Below, piece after piece: positions 37,947-47,089 of a stretch of DNA of 64,000 bases (position 1 is its first letter; every line of letters starts with the position of its first letter). The stretch comes from Flavobacterium endophyticum (lineage in GTDB: Bacteria > Bacteroidota > Bacteroidia > Flavobacteriales > Flavobacteriaceae): assembly GCF_003634455.1 (NCBI RefSeq), contig NZ_RBLC01000002.1, forward strand, positions 1 to 64,000, in the 5' to 3' direction. The notes under the pieces are model-generated. The model saw only the letters and a program-made list of their open reading frames with translations. It searched no databases and had not been told where the DNA came from. Both the position numbers and the translations under genes were made by a program.

Positions 37947-39077
37947 TTGGAAAGTAAAAGAGAAGATAACGTACAGCATTTTTTAAACTTAATCCAAAAA
38001 TCAAGAAGAGGGAAGTTTAAAGTCTACATCGGCATGAGTGCCGGTGTAGGCAAAACTTTTCGGATGCTTCAAGAAGCCCATTCGCTATTAAAAAATGGTA
38101 TTGACGTTAAAATCGGCTACATAGAAACGCACAATCGTAAAGAAACCCACGAACTGCTTGAAGGACTCCCTCTTGTTCCAAGAAGAAAGTTATTCTACAA
38201 AGGAAAAGAGCTGGAGGAAATGGATGTACAGGCCATTATCAGCCTCCGTCCGGAAGTCGTAATTGTAGACGAACTCGCCCACACCAATATCGAAGGCAGC
38301 AAAAATGAAAAACGCTGGCAGGATGTTTTCGAGATACTGGAAGCTGGCATAAATGTAATCAGCGCCGTAAACATCCAGCACATCGAAAGCCTGAACGAGG
38401 AAATAAAATACATTACCGGAATTGAGGTAAAGGAACGCATTCCAGATAGCGTTTTGGCACAGGCCGATGAAGTCGTAAACATCGATTTGACAGCTGACGA
38501 GCTGATTACAAGGCTCAAAGAAGGAAAAATATACAAGACCGAAAAGATTGAAATGGCGCTGAAAAACTTTTTCAAAAGCGAGCACATTCTGCAATTGAGA
38601 GAATTAGCCTTGAAAGAAGTCGCCAGCCAAGTCGAACGAAAAGTAGAAATTGAAGTTCCGAAAAACAAAGGTTCCCGACATGAAAAATTTATGGCCTGTA
38701 TCAGCAGCAACGAGGAAACCGCTAAAAAAGTAATTCGAAAAACAGCCCGCTTGGCAAATTATTACAACAGCAGCAAATGGTATGTACTGTATGTACAGCT
38801 TCCCCGTGAAAGTGCCGATAAGATTCCTTTAGACAAACAGCGCCACCTCATTAACAATTTCAAATTGGCAACCGAATTAGGAGCCGAAGTCATCAAAATT
38901 GAACACACTAAAATTGCCAAAGCAATCATAGAACAAGCCGAAAACAAAGGCATTACGACAGTCTGCATCGGAAAACCCAGAATGAATCTGATGAAGATTA
39001 TTCTTTCCACAAATGCTTTCAAAGAATTATTAAATAAGCTATCTTCGAGTGAAATTGATTTGATTATTCTTAGTTGA
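37947..39077 (+). CDS. KdpD N-terminal sensor protein (KdpD + USP domains, no kinase)
   Basis: A 376-residue soluble protein from a TTG start. The KdpD domain (about 20-230) has a Walker A in YIGMSAGVGKTFRML and VVIVDELAHTN. A universal-stress-protein domain (about 245-375) ends in TVCIGKPRMNLMKIIL. It lacks the membrane and kinase regions of E. coli KdpD; the kinase is encoded separately at 39593. The stop codon lies inside a heptamer repeat flanking the next gene, so the C-terminal end may have been reset by an insertion. Confidence 0.9.
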   Translation: MESKREDNVQHFLNLIQKSRRGKFKVYIGMSAGVGKTFRMLQEAHSLLKNGIDVKIGYIETHNRKETHELLEGLPLVPRRKLFYKGKELEEMDVQAIISLRPEVVIVDELAHTNIEGSKNEKRWQDVFEILEAGINVISAVNIQHIESLNEEIKYITGIEVKERIPDSVLAQADEVVNIDLTADELITRLKEGKIYKTEKIEMALKNFFKSEHILQLRELALKEVASQVERKVEIEVPKNKGSRHEKFMACISSNEETAKKVIRKTARLANYYNSSKWYVLYVQLPRESADKIPLDKQRHLINNFKLATELGAEVIKIEHTKIAKAIIEQAENKGITTVCIGKPRMNLMKIILSTNAFKELLNKLSSSEIDLIILS

Positions 39078-39104
39078 GAATTGAAAGTTTTTAGTTGAAA
39101 GTTT
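39070..39104 (-). repeat. Heptanucleotide repeat, left flank of the four-helix cassette
   Basis: Five contiguous 7-mers on the minus strand (AAACTTT and CAACTAA types, one CAATTCT). They are in the opposite orientation to the block at 39490-39594. The KdpD-N stop codon lies within them. Confidence 0.8.
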
Positions 39105-39123
39105 AAGCCATAAAAAAGTAATT

Positions 39124-39489
39124 ATGAAGAATAGCATTATCAAAGAAAAATCATTTCTGTTTGCTGTGAGAATCGTAAAATTGTATCAGCATATTTCAGA
39201 AAACAAAAAGGAATTTATTTTATCAAAACAATTAGTCAGAAGCGGTACTTCAATTGGAGCAAACATCTGCGAAGCCTTGCAAGGCGCATCAAAAAAAGAT
39301 TTTAGCAACAAGATGAATATTTCGCTGAAAGAAGCACAAGAAACTGAATATTGGCTCCGTTTGTTACACGAAACCCATTATCTATCGGAAAAAGAATTTC
39401 AATCCCTTTACGAAGATAGTGTCGAACTGATCAAAATGCTTACCGCAATTGTCAAGACATCCAGAGTAAACCTAGACAAACCACACTAA
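39124..39489 (+). CDS. Four-helix-bundle protein (23S rRNA intervening-sequence / Avd-like)
   Basis: A 121-residue helical protein of the S23/Avd-like family: FLFAVRIVKLYQHI, LSKQLVRSGTSIGANICEA, KKDFSNKMNISLKEAQETEYWLRLL, SLYEDSVELIKMLTAIVK. The family includes proteins encoded in rRNA intervening sequences and the Avd accessory protein of diversity-generating retroelements; no reverse transcriptase is present here. The gene stands between the two halves of the Kdp sensor and is bracketed by inverted heptamer repeats, so it looks like a cassette inserted into the operon. Confidence 0.88.
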   Translation: MKNSIIKEKSFLFAVRIVKLYQHISENKKEFILSKQLVRSGTSIGANICEALQGASKKDFSNKMNISLKEAQETEYWLRLLHETHYLSEKEFQSLYEDSVELIKMLTAIVKTSRVNLDKPH

Positions 39490-39594
39490 AAACTAGAAAC
39501 TATCCATTCTCAACTATCAACTATAAACTAGAAACTATCCATTCTCAACTATAAACTATCAACTATAAATTATCACCTATAAACTATCAACTGT
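39490..39594 (+). repeat. Heptanucleotide repeat, right flank of the four-helix cassette
   Basis: Fifteen contiguous 7-mers, mainly AAACTAT and CAACTAT with CCATTCT and AAACTAG variants. It begins right at the cassette gene's stop codon and runs into the GTG start codon of the histidine kinase gene. ATTCTCAACT occurs here at 39506 and 39541, and its complement AGTTGAGAAT at 39072. Confidence 0.92.
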
Positions 39595-41323
39595 GCGAAT
39601 TAAAACAAAATTAAGGCTCGGAGTCGGATTACTTTTCTTTATGATTGTCTTGCTTGTGGCTCTGGCCGTAAGACAAGTACACGTTATTGCAAACGACACC
39701 GAAAATATTCTTGTTGCCAATTACAATTCCCTAGACTATTCCCGCAATATGATGAAAGAGCTTGATAAGATCGAAGGTGAAAAACAATCCTTCGAAAATT
39801 TTAATCGCTTTTTGAAATTGCAGAACCAGAATGTCACAGAAATTGGAGAAAAAGAGCTCACCCAAAGCTTGTCTGAAGATGCAAAAGCATTCCAATTACA
39901 GCCCGAAAACAAATCCATTGCCAGTCAGATCCGAAAAGACCTCAACGACATCATGAAAATCAACATGGATGCGATACAGAGAAAAAGCATCGTGGCAAAA
40001 AAAACAGCCGACAGTGCTATCTTTTGGATTTCTATTACAGGCCTCACCTGCTTTATGATTGCTTTTACTTTGCTCATCAACCTGCCTAGCGATATTGCAA
40101 ATCCTATAAAAGACCTGACGGAAAGCATCCGACAAATTGCTGCAAAAAACTATTCCCAACGCGTCAATTTTGAAACACACGATGAATTTGGCAATCTTGC
40201 GAAGTCCTTCAATACAATGGCGGGAAAACTCCAGGAATACAGCGACAGCAATTTGGCCAAGCTGATGATGGAGAAAAAAAGAATCGAAACGCTCATCAAC
40301 AATATGCAAGATCCAGCCATTGGCCTTGATGACAAAAACAACATCCTTTTTGCCAATGAAGAAGCTTTAAAAATCTCGGGGTTGAAAGCGAGCGATATTA
40401 TTGGAAAGTCAGCCAGCGAAGTAGCGCTTTCTAATGACCTTGTCCGTTCGCTGCTACAGCATCTTATTAGTGAAAATACTAAAAAACCACAAGAAACCCT
40501 GAAAATTTATGCCGATAACAAGGAAAGCTATTTCGAAAAACAAGTCGTGCCTATTCTTGTCTTGCCAACAGGCGAAGAAGAAAAAAAACTAATCGGTTCT
40601 TTTATAATCTTGCGTAATGTGACAGCTTATAAAGAACTGGATTTTGCGAAGACGAACTTTATCGCTATGGTGTCGCACGAATTCAAGACGCCAATTGCTT
40701 CCATGAAAATGAGCCTGCAACTGCTTGAAAACGACAGCATCGGAAATTTAAATGAGGAGCAAAAACAATTGGTTTCCAGTATAAAAGACGATGCTAAAAG
40801 ATTGCTGAGGACCACTGGAGAATTATTAAATATTACGCAGGTAGAGACAGGAAAAACACAGCTAAAGATTGAAAACTGTGATCCAAAAACAATTATTGCC
40901 GATGCCGTTGAAGCTACAAAAATATTGACCGAACAAAAAAACATCAGCTTGCATCTGAATCTTCCCGAATTTTTGCCCGAAATAGCTGGCGATCAAGAAA
41001 AAACAACCTGGGTCGTTTCCAATCTGATTTCTAATGCGATCCGTTATTCGTATGAAAACTCAACGGTAGTCATTACCGCAGAAGCTAAAGGAAGTTTTCT
41101 TGAAATAAGCGTTAAAGACAACGGAATCGGGATTTCCCCACAATATAAAAACAAAATCTTTGATAAGTATTTCAGAGTTCCCGGAGCCGAAAAAGAAGGA
41201 ACAGGACTCGGCCTTGCCATCAGCAAAGAATTTATTGAAGCACAAGGAGGAACGATTTCTGTAGAAAGCAATCTAGGATTCGGAAGCGAATTCACTATTA
41301 AATTAAAAACCAGCATTAGCTGA
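39593..41323 (+). CDS. Membrane histidine kinase with HAMP and PAS domains (Kdp sensor kinase)
   Basis: A 576-residue sensor kinase. TM1 is at about 9-26, a periplasmic helical region at 27-145, TM2 at about 148-168, HAMP at about 170-225 and PAS at about 235-345. HisKA has the phosphorylated histidine in FIAMVSHEFKTPIASM (about 363), and HATPase has NLISNAIRYSYEN, VKDNGIGISP and GTGLGLAIS. It lacks the four-helix membrane domain of E. coli KdpD. From its position it likely phosphorylates the NtrC-type regulator and works with the separate KdpD-N protein. The GTG start lies within the heptamer repeat; an upstream start is not available in that repeat. Confidence 0.88.
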   Translation: MRIKTKLRLGVGLLFFMIVLLVALAVRQVHVIANDTENILVANYNSLDYSRNMMKELDKIEGEKQSFENFNRFLKLQNQNVTEIGEKELTQSLSEDAKAFQLQPENKSIASQIRKDLNDIMKINMDAIQRKSIVAKKTADSAIFWISITGLTCFMIAFTLLINLPSDIANPIKDLTESIRQIAAKNYSQRVNFETHDEFGNLAKSFNTMAGKLQEYSDSNLAKLMMEKKRIETLINNMQDPAIGLDDKNNILFANEEALKISGLKASDIIGKSASEVALSNDLVRSLLQHLISENTKKPQETLKIYADNKESYFEKQVVPILVLPTGEEEKKLIGSFIILRNVTAYKELDFAKTNFIAMVSHEFKTPIASMKMSLQLLENDSIGNLNEEQKQLVSSIKDDAKRLLRTTGELLNITQVETGKTQLKIENCDPKTIIADAVEATKILTEQKNISLHLNLPEFLPEIAGDQEKTTWVVSNLISNAIRYSYENSTVVITAEAKGSFLEISVKDNGIGISPQYKNKIFDKYFRVPGAEKEGTGLGLAISKEFIEAQGGTISVESNLGFGSEFTIKLKTSIS

Positions 41324-41324
41324 T

Positions 41325-41759
41325 TCAGCCTTTCCTTCGGGTATCCACAATATAAATGATTTTCCAAGTCTCTTTTTCTTTAAACAATTGGAAAGAATTG
41401 ACTCCCTTGTGGCTTAGCTTTCCGTTGACATAAAACTCATACGGCGTCCATACATGTGCCATAGCGCCATCAACCTGAATTTTATAGGAAAGTAACCGCT
41501 CTTCGAATTTCATCTTGTCAGGAATGCTGACAATCGATTTTATAAAGTCCGAAGCTTTCTCAGTTGACAGCTTAGTCCCTTTTGAGCTTTCAGAAATAGA
41601 CTGCAATATCAGGCCTGCGTCGCAAACCGATTTTATTTTCAGGCTGTCTCTAGAATGAAAACCATCAAAAAAGATTTCTATAGAATGTTTGATTTCTGAT
41701 TCTTGCGCGGCCAAATGCTGAAAAGGCAGCAAGAAAACAATAAAAAGTAATTTCCTCAT
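41325..41759 (-). CDS. Exported NTF2-like (DUF4440-type) protein
   Basis: A 144-residue protein with a signal peptide (ends QHLAAQ) and one NTF2-like cone fold: [48 protein letters not shown], and [23 protein letters not shown]. Such domains bind small molecules or have lost enzyme activity; function unknown. It ends 1 base from the kinase stop, so the two genes converge with no room for a terminator. Confidence 0.8.
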   Translation of the reverse strand: MRKLLFIVFLLPFQHLAAQESEIKHSIEIFFDGFHSRDSLKIKSVCDAGLILQSISESSKGTKLSTEKASDFIKSIVSIPDKMKFEERLLSYKIQVDGAMAHVWTPYEFYVNGKLSHKGVNSFQLFKEKETWKIIYIVDTRRKG

Positions 41760-41867
41760 GATGAACTATTTAATATTCCAAAGCATAAAGTTAGTATAAA
41801 AAATACGGTTTATGTTACAGCCATAAATAAAGCAATTTGTACATTTACATCTTATAATTTTTACATT

Positions 41868-42686
41868 ATGTCTGTAGCAAAAAAAGATTACAAGAGAATT
41901 ACGACCAAATCGCTGATTGAAATGAAAGCCAATGGCGAAAAAATTTCGATGTTGACTTCCTATGATTTCACCATGGCAAAAATTGTTGATACAGCTGGTG
42001 TTGACGTAATCTTGGTTGGAGATTCTGCCTCAAACGTAATGGCCGGCCACGAAACTACGTTGCCAATTACATTAGACCAGATGATTTATCATGCCTCTAG
42101 TGTTGTAAGGGCGATAACAAGAGCATTAGTAGTAGTCGATTTGCCCTTCGGAAGTTACCAGTCTGATCCTAAAGAGGCCTTGCGTTCTTCCATCCGAATC
42201 ATGAAAGAAAGTGGCGGACATGCTGTTAAGCTAGAAGGCGGAAGCGAAATTAAAGATTCTATAAAAAAGATATTAAATGCTGGAATTCCTGTAATGGGAC
42301 ATTTAGGTTTGACACCGCAATCAATCTATAAGTTTGGTACCTATAGTGTTCGTGCTAAAGAAGATGCAGAAGCTGAAAAATTACTAGAAGATGCCAAACT
42401 GCTTGAAAAATTAGGCTGTTTTGCGCTTGTATTAGAAAAAATCCCTGCCCATTTAGCTGAAAAAGTAGCTCAAAGTATTTCCATACCTGTAATCGGAATC
42501 GGTGCCGGAGGCGGTGTCGACGGGCAAGTTTTGGTAATCCATGACATGCTTGGAATGAACAACGAATTCAGTCCGCGATTCTTGAGAAGATACATGAATT
42601 TATATGAAGGAATGACGACTGCAATCGGACAATATGTTGCCGATGTGAAGTCAAAAGATTTTCCAAACGAGAAAGAACAATACTAA
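41868..42686 (+). CDS. panB: 3-Methyl-2-oxobutanoate hydroxymethyltransferase
   Basis: A 272-residue enzyme that makes ketopantoate from 2-oxoisovalerate and methylene-tetrahydrofolate, the first step of pantothenate synthesis. Seen: [65 protein letters not shown], and [25 protein letters not shown]. Normal length. A pseudouridine synthase gene follows. Confidence 0.97.
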   Translation: MSVAKKDYKRITTKSLIEMKANGEKISMLTSYDFTMAKIVDTAGVDVILVGDSASNVMAGHETTLPITLDQMIYHASSVVRAITRALVVVDLPFGSYQSDPKEALRSSIRIMKESGGHAVKLEGGSEIKDSIKKILNAGIPVMGHLGLTPQSIYKFGTYSVRAKEDAEAEKLLEDAKLLEKLGCFALVLEKIPAHLAEKVAQSISIPVIGIGAGGGVDGQVLVIHDMLGMNNEFSPRFLRRYMNLYEGMTTAIGQYVADVKSKDFPNEKEQY

Positions 42687-42725
42687 TTGTCTTTTGAATA
42701 CCCGAAAATCTAATCTTCAAAAACA

Positions 42726-43415
42726 ATGAAAACGCTTTCCACAAAGGATAATCTTCAAGTCTTGCACGAGGACAATCATATTATTGTCGTCAACAAACGC
42801 GTTGGTGATATCGTCCAAGGCGATAAAACAGGCGACAAGCCTTTGAGCGATGTTGTCAAAGACTATATCAAGGAAAAATACAACAAGCCTGGCGAAGTTT
42901 TTCTCGGTGTCGTACATCGACTAGACAGACCTACTACAGGAATCGTCGTTTTTGCAAGGACATCTAAAGCCTTGACTCGGCTCAACGAATTGTTCAAAAA
43001 CCGGGAAACCCAAAAAACCTATTGGGCTGTCGTAAAAAACAAACCTGCAGAAGCTTCCGCCAAATTAGTCCATTACTTAAAAAGAAACGAAAAGAACAAT
43101 ACTTCAAAAGCCCATTTAAAAGAAGTTCCCGACAGCAAAATTGCCAGCTTAGATTACAAAATAATCAAAGAGCTAAACAATTATGTTGCGCTCGAAATCA
43201 ATCTGCATACGGGCAGGCATCATCAGATTCGCGCACAACTGGCTGCTATCGGTTCGCCAATTAAAGGCGACCTAAAATATGGCGCTGACAGAAGCAATCC
43301 TGATGGTGGCATACATTTGCATGCCAGAAAGCTTGTCTTCATTCATCCCGTGACTAAAGAATCTTTAGAAATAATCGCCCCAGTTCCTAACGACCCTATA
43401 TGGAAAGCGATTTAA
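42726..43415 (+). CDS. RluA-family pseudouridine synthase
   Basis: A 229-residue enzyme with the catalytic aspartate in VVHRLDRPTTGIVVFARTS and the family motif LHTGRHHQIRAQLAAIGSPIKGD. It has no S4 domain, as in RluA/RluC-short or TruC-type members. The target uridine (rRNA or tRNA) cannot be told from the sequence. It starts 39 bases after panB. Confidence 0.93.
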   Translation: MKTLSTKDNLQVLHEDNHIIVVNKRVGDIVQGDKTGDKPLSDVVKDYIKEKYNKPGEVFLGVVHRLDRPTTGIVVFARTSKALTRLNELFKNRETQKTYWAVVKNKPAEASAKLVHYLKRNEKNNTSKAHLKEVPDSKIASLDYKIIKELNNYVALEINLHTGRHHQIRAQLAAIGSPIKGDLKYGADRSNPDGGIHLHARKLVFIHPVTKESLEIIAPVPNDPIWKAI

Positions 43416-43504
43416 TCTTTTTAAGAATAAATAATAGTTTTTTGCGTTAATTTGATAACTTTAAGCCGAAAATTCCCTTAAATTTATACAAAAAAACTAC
43501 CGCT

Positions 43505-44842
43505 ATGAAACTATTAATTTTCTCCTGCCTCCTGATTACGGCAAGCAGTTTTTCGCAAGACCACTTTTCAGGAATCTCTACCTCAAGAAGAGGTGGACTT
43601 TTAAATGCTGCTGCCAACCCGGCAGAACTCGCTAACTTGAAAACCAAATATGAAATTGGTGTCTTTTCAGGAAGCTTTAATCTCTCCAACAACAGGCTTG
43701 GATTTGATGATTTGGTAAGCGGCGATGACCTTGAACAAAAGCTTTTTGAAGGAAACGAAGATGTCGATTTGCGTTTCGACGGCGAAGTCTATGGTCCTGC
43801 ATTTGCTATGAAAATGGACAAATGGGCCTTTTCTTTCGCGACTAAAGCCTACGGAAAAGTCAATTTTACCGACGTAGATCCGACTATTGGTGATGCTGTT
43901 ACGAATGGAGCCTTGAGCGCTATTTTTGGAGCCACGACAATTGAAAGCAATAAAAATCAGCGTGCCAACGGTACGACTTGGGGAGAAATTGCCTTCGGGG
44001 TTTCAAGAAACGTTTATGAAGACGACGAGCACAAATTTAATGTCGGCGTTACGCTAAAGCTATTATTTCCAGGATCGTATGCCAACCTAGGACTCGATCG
44101 ATTTTCTGGAACCATAACAAACAATCTCGGTGATGTTGAAATGACCGATGCTACAGCACGATTGAATATCGCCTATTCTGGAGATTTGGCAGAAAATTTT
44201 ACTGATTTCAGCAATTATACAAGTTCAATTTTTGGAAAATTAAACGGCTTTGCCACAGACCTTGGCGTCAATTATCAATGGAAAGACGATAACGACGGCT
44301 ACAAGATCAATGCTGGTGCTGCAGTGCGCAATATCGGAAGCATGACTTTTAAATCCGACAATAACAACAATACCAATTACGAACTCAACATACCTGCTGG
44401 GCAGTCGCTAGACCTAAACCAGTTTGAAAATGTCGAAAGCTTTGAAGAAATAGAACAAATTCTTTTAGAGAGCGGTTTTTTAACGACAACCTCATCTTCA
44501 CGTGATTTTAAAGTAAAACTGCCAACTGTTTTTTCTGCCTATGCAGATGTGAAAATCATTCCTGATTTCTACGTTACTGTTTTCGGACAGCAAAAAATGA
44601 ACAAAGATGACAGCGACGACCAGATTACGGCGCAAAATGTATTTTCAGTAACGCCAAGATATTCAACAGAAAGCTTTGAAGTGTATGCTCCTTTGGCTTC
44701 TAATGAAATTTCTGGATTTACCGCTGGATTAGGAATCAGGGCCGGAGGATTTTTTATCGGTTCCAGCTCTATCGCTACCGCTTTGATTAATGACGGCGAA
44801 CAGGCAGATTTCTATCTGGGCTTTCGAATAGGCTTGCAATAA
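43505..44842 (+). CDS. Outer-membrane beta-barrel protein (DUF5723-like)
   Basis: A 445-residue protein with a signal peptide (ends ASSFSQD). STSRRGGLLNAAANPAELAN near the N-terminus recalls the FadL/PorV-like 'NPA' plug region. Long alternating strands follow, ending FYLGFRIGLQ. The pattern fits the DUF5723 group of Bacteroidota outer-membrane proteins. Substrate unknown. The aldehyde dehydrogenase gene begins 7 bases later, so the two are probably co-transcribed. Confidence 0.75.
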   Translation: MKLLIFSCLLITASSFSQDHFSGISTSRRGGLLNAAANPAELANLKTKYEIGVFSGSFNLSNNRLGFDDLVSGDDLEQKLFEGNEDVDLRFDGEVYGPAFAMKMDKWAFSFATKAYGKVNFTDVDPTIGDAVTNGALSAIFGATTIESNKNQRANGTTWGEIAFGVSRNVYEDDEHKFNVGVTLKLLFPGSYANLGLDRFSGTITNNLGDVEMTDATARLNIAYSGDLAENFTDFSNYTSSIFGKLNGFATDLGVNYQWKDDNDGYKINAGAAVRNIGSMTFKSDNNNNTNYELNIPAGQSLDLNQFENVESFEEIEQILLESGFLTTTSSSRDFKVKLPTVFSAYADVKIIPDFYVTVFGQQKMNKDDSDDQITAQNVFSVTPRYSTESFEVYAPLASNEISGFTAGLGIRAGGFFIGSSSIATALINDGEQADFYLGFRIGLQ

Positions 44843-44849
44843 TTTAAAA

Positions 44850-46178
44850 ATGATGGATCAAAAGGAAATCAACCGCAGAAAAGAAAAACTCAAGAAATTC
44901 TCCCATACCATTTCGCTCCATGAAGAGGAAATTATCGCCGCATTGCATAAGGATTTCAAGAAGCCTGCTTTTGAAGCATTCCTCACAGAAATAAACGTAG
45001 TACAATCTGATTTAAAGGATACGATAAAAAACATACGTTCGTGGGCACGACCAAAAAGAGTCAGAGCTTCAATACTTAATTTCCCTTCGTCAGATTATAT
45101 TTATACGGAGCCTTACGGAAAGACACTTATCATTTCGCCTTGGAATTATCCTTTCCAATTGGCCATTTGTCCTCTAATTGCTGCGTATGCGGCTGGAAAT
45201 TCTATTGTATTGAAACCTTCGGAATTGACTCCGCACACCTCAAGCCTGATTTCTAAAATTATCAGGGAAACTTTTGAGGTTTCAGAAGTGGTTGCCGTGT
45301 TGGGTGATGCCGATGTTGCCAAAAGCCAGCTCTCCAAACGATGGGATTATATTTTTTTCACTGGAAGCGTTGCTGTAGGGAAAGAAGTGGCTAAAGCGGC
45401 AGCGGCCAACCTCACTCCTGTTACCTTAGAATTAGGCGGGAAAAACCCTTGTATTATTGACAAAAGCGCCAACCTGCAAATAGCCGCAAAACGGATTGTA
45501 TGGGGAAAATTCATCAACGCCGGACAGACATGTATTGCTCCAGATTACCTTCTCATACAAAAAGGCATCAAGGCCAAGTTTATCAGCTTATTGAGACAAG
45601 AAATCAGCAATGCTTTTGGCGAAGATCCAGCGCTTTCTCCTGACTTTACGAGGATTATAAACAAAAAGAACTTCCTCAGACTCATAAGTTTGATTGAAGA
45701 AGGTAAAGTAATTGCGGGCGGAATACATGACGAAGAAATGCTGTATATCGCTCCTACTCTGATTGATGAACCCACGCTAGACAGCAATATCATGAAAGAT
45801 GAGATTTTCGGGCCGTTGCTTCCGCTCCTTTCTTATGAAACCGAAAACGACTTAGAGAAAATTATTTCTAGATACGAAAAGCCGCTTTCTTTATATGCCT
45901 TTACGGAAGATAAGGCCTTTGCCGAACGTATCATCCAGAAATTTTCATTTGGAGGCGGTTGCATAAACGATACCGTAGTCCATTTTTCGAATAAAAGGTT
46001 GCCTTTTGGCGGTGTTGGAAGCAGCGGTATCGGAGCTTATCATGGCAAAAAGAGCTACGAGACATTCTCCCACCAGAAATCAATCGTAAAAAAAGCGACA
46101 TGGCTTGATATTCCCCTACGCTATGCTCCTTATAATAACAAGCTGAAAATGATACGGAAATTGCTGAAATGGTTCTGA
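44850..46178 (+). CDS. Aldehyde dehydrogenase, class 3 type
   Basis: A 442-residue NAD(P)-dependent aldehyde dehydrogenase of the short class-3 group. Seen: the ISPWNYPFQL loop, LKPSELTPHTS, FFTGSVAVGKEV, the general base glutamate in TLELGGKNPCII, the catalytic cysteine in INAGQTCIAPDYLL, and EIFGPLLPLL. The C-terminal PFGGVGSSGIGAYHGKKSYETFSH is typical of fatty-aldehyde oxidisers. Likely oxidises medium or long-chain aldehydes. Confidence 0.95.
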   Translation: MMDQKEINRRKEKLKKFSHTISLHEEEIIAALHKDFKKPAFEAFLTEINVVQSDLKDTIKNIRSWARPKRVRASILNFPSSDYIYTEPYGKTLIISPWNYPFQLAICPLIAAYAAGNSIVLKPSELTPHTSSLISKIIRETFEVSEVVAVLGDADVAKSQLSKRWDYIFFTGSVAVGKEVAKAAAANLTPVTLELGGKNPCIIDKSANLQIAAKRIVWGKFINAGQTCIAPDYLLIQKGIKAKFISLLRQEISNAFGEDPALSPDFTRIINKKNFLRLISLIEEGKVIAGGIHDEEMLYIAPTLIDEPTLDSNIMKDEIFGPLLPLLSYETENDLEKIISRYEKPLSLYAFTEDKAFAERIIQKFSFGGGCINDTVVHFSNKRLPFGGVGSSGIGAYHGKKSYETFSHQKSIVKKATWLDIPLRYAPYNNKLKMIRKLLKWF

Positions 46179-46234
46179 TACCAAAAAAATAAAAAATATT
46201 GATTACTTTCGCGCGACAAACGGACTAATTTACT

Positions 46235-47032
46235 ATGTACAAAATTACTACAACGAAAGAAAAGCTCGAAAACATCAAGCGTGATGGATATTCACTTGAA
46301 TTTGGCGAAGTTCTTTCTCAAACTTTTAATAATTACCAGAAAATTGTCTGGATTACTGGAGCAGGAATATTGCTTGTTTCCATCGTATTCTTGGGAATCA
46401 TAATTGGTTTGGCAGGCGTTTTTGTCGGATTGGATGCTTTTGGTCGCGACATTGCCGACTTCCAGATTCAAAACTTTTCGGCTGCCGGAATCATCGTTAC
46501 CCTTGTAGGCGGCGTGATTGCAGTTGCACTCATCAAGCCTTTTTATGCTGGAATCTTGAGGGTTGCCCATCATGCTGACGCAAGACAGGATTTCGATTTT
46601 TCTACGCTTTTTTATTATTACAAAAGCGAATATTTGAAAGAAATTGTGCTTGCCGGAGTATTGATTGGTATCTGCAGTAATGGTATCAGCACAGCACTAG
46701 AGTTATCTGGAGTTCCGATTATTGGCGCGATAATAAGTTATATTATCTTGCTTCTGACCTTGTTCACTACCCCATTGATCATTTTCGGAAATCTTAAAGC
46801 TGTTGATGCTATTCAAGGAAGCTTGATGCTTGTATCAAAAAATTTCCTTATTCTTTTAGGATTGATGATTTTAGCTGTGGTTTTAGCTTGCTTAGGAATT
46901 TTTGCTTTTTGTATCGGAATTATATTCACCATACCGATTATCTATTCGATGCAGTATATGATTTATGCAAACGCTGTAGGAATCGACGATAAGAATGAAT
47001 TAGATGAAATTGGAAATTCTTCCGAATATTAG
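46235..47032 (+). CDS. Polytopic membrane protein of unknown function
   Basis: A 265-residue protein with a cytoplasmic N-terminus (about 40 residues) and about five to six membrane helices. No transport motif is recognised. The hydrophobic pattern resembles membrane proteins of the DUF975/glycerophosphodiester-phosphodiesterase membrane-domain group, a weak assignment. It is a single gene ended by a bidirectional terminator. Confidence 0.7.
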   Translation: MYKITTTKEKLENIKRDGYSLEFGEVLSQTFNNYQKIVWITGAGILLVSIVFLGIIIGLAGVFVGLDAFGRDIADFQIQNFSAAGIIVTLVGGVIAVALIKPFYAGILRVAHHADARQDFDFSTLFYYYKSEYLKEIVLAGVLIGICSNGISTALELSGVPIIGAIISYIILLLTLFTTPLIIFGNLKAVDAIQGSLMLVSKNFLILLGLMILAVVLACLGIFAFCIGIIFTIPIIYSMQYMIYANAVGIDDKNELDEIGNSSEY

Positions 47033-47049
47033 AATAACACATAATCAAT

Positions 47050-47082
47050 AAAAAACTCCATTAGATTAATGGAGTTTTTTTA
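47050..47082. terminator. Bidirectional terminator
   Basis: A 14-bp stem (47050-47063 with 47067-47080), 3-base loop and T runs on both strands, between convergent genes. Confidence 0.92.
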
Positions 47083-47089
47083 TGCCTAA

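Noticed and set aside
39124-39489. Diversity-generating retroelement accessory (Avd) gene
   Set aside because: The protein fits the wider four-helix-bundle family, but there is no reverse transcriptase, template repeat or variable-repeat target in the window. The adhesin repeats at 1-4 kb do not show the adenine-specific substitutions expected of such a system.
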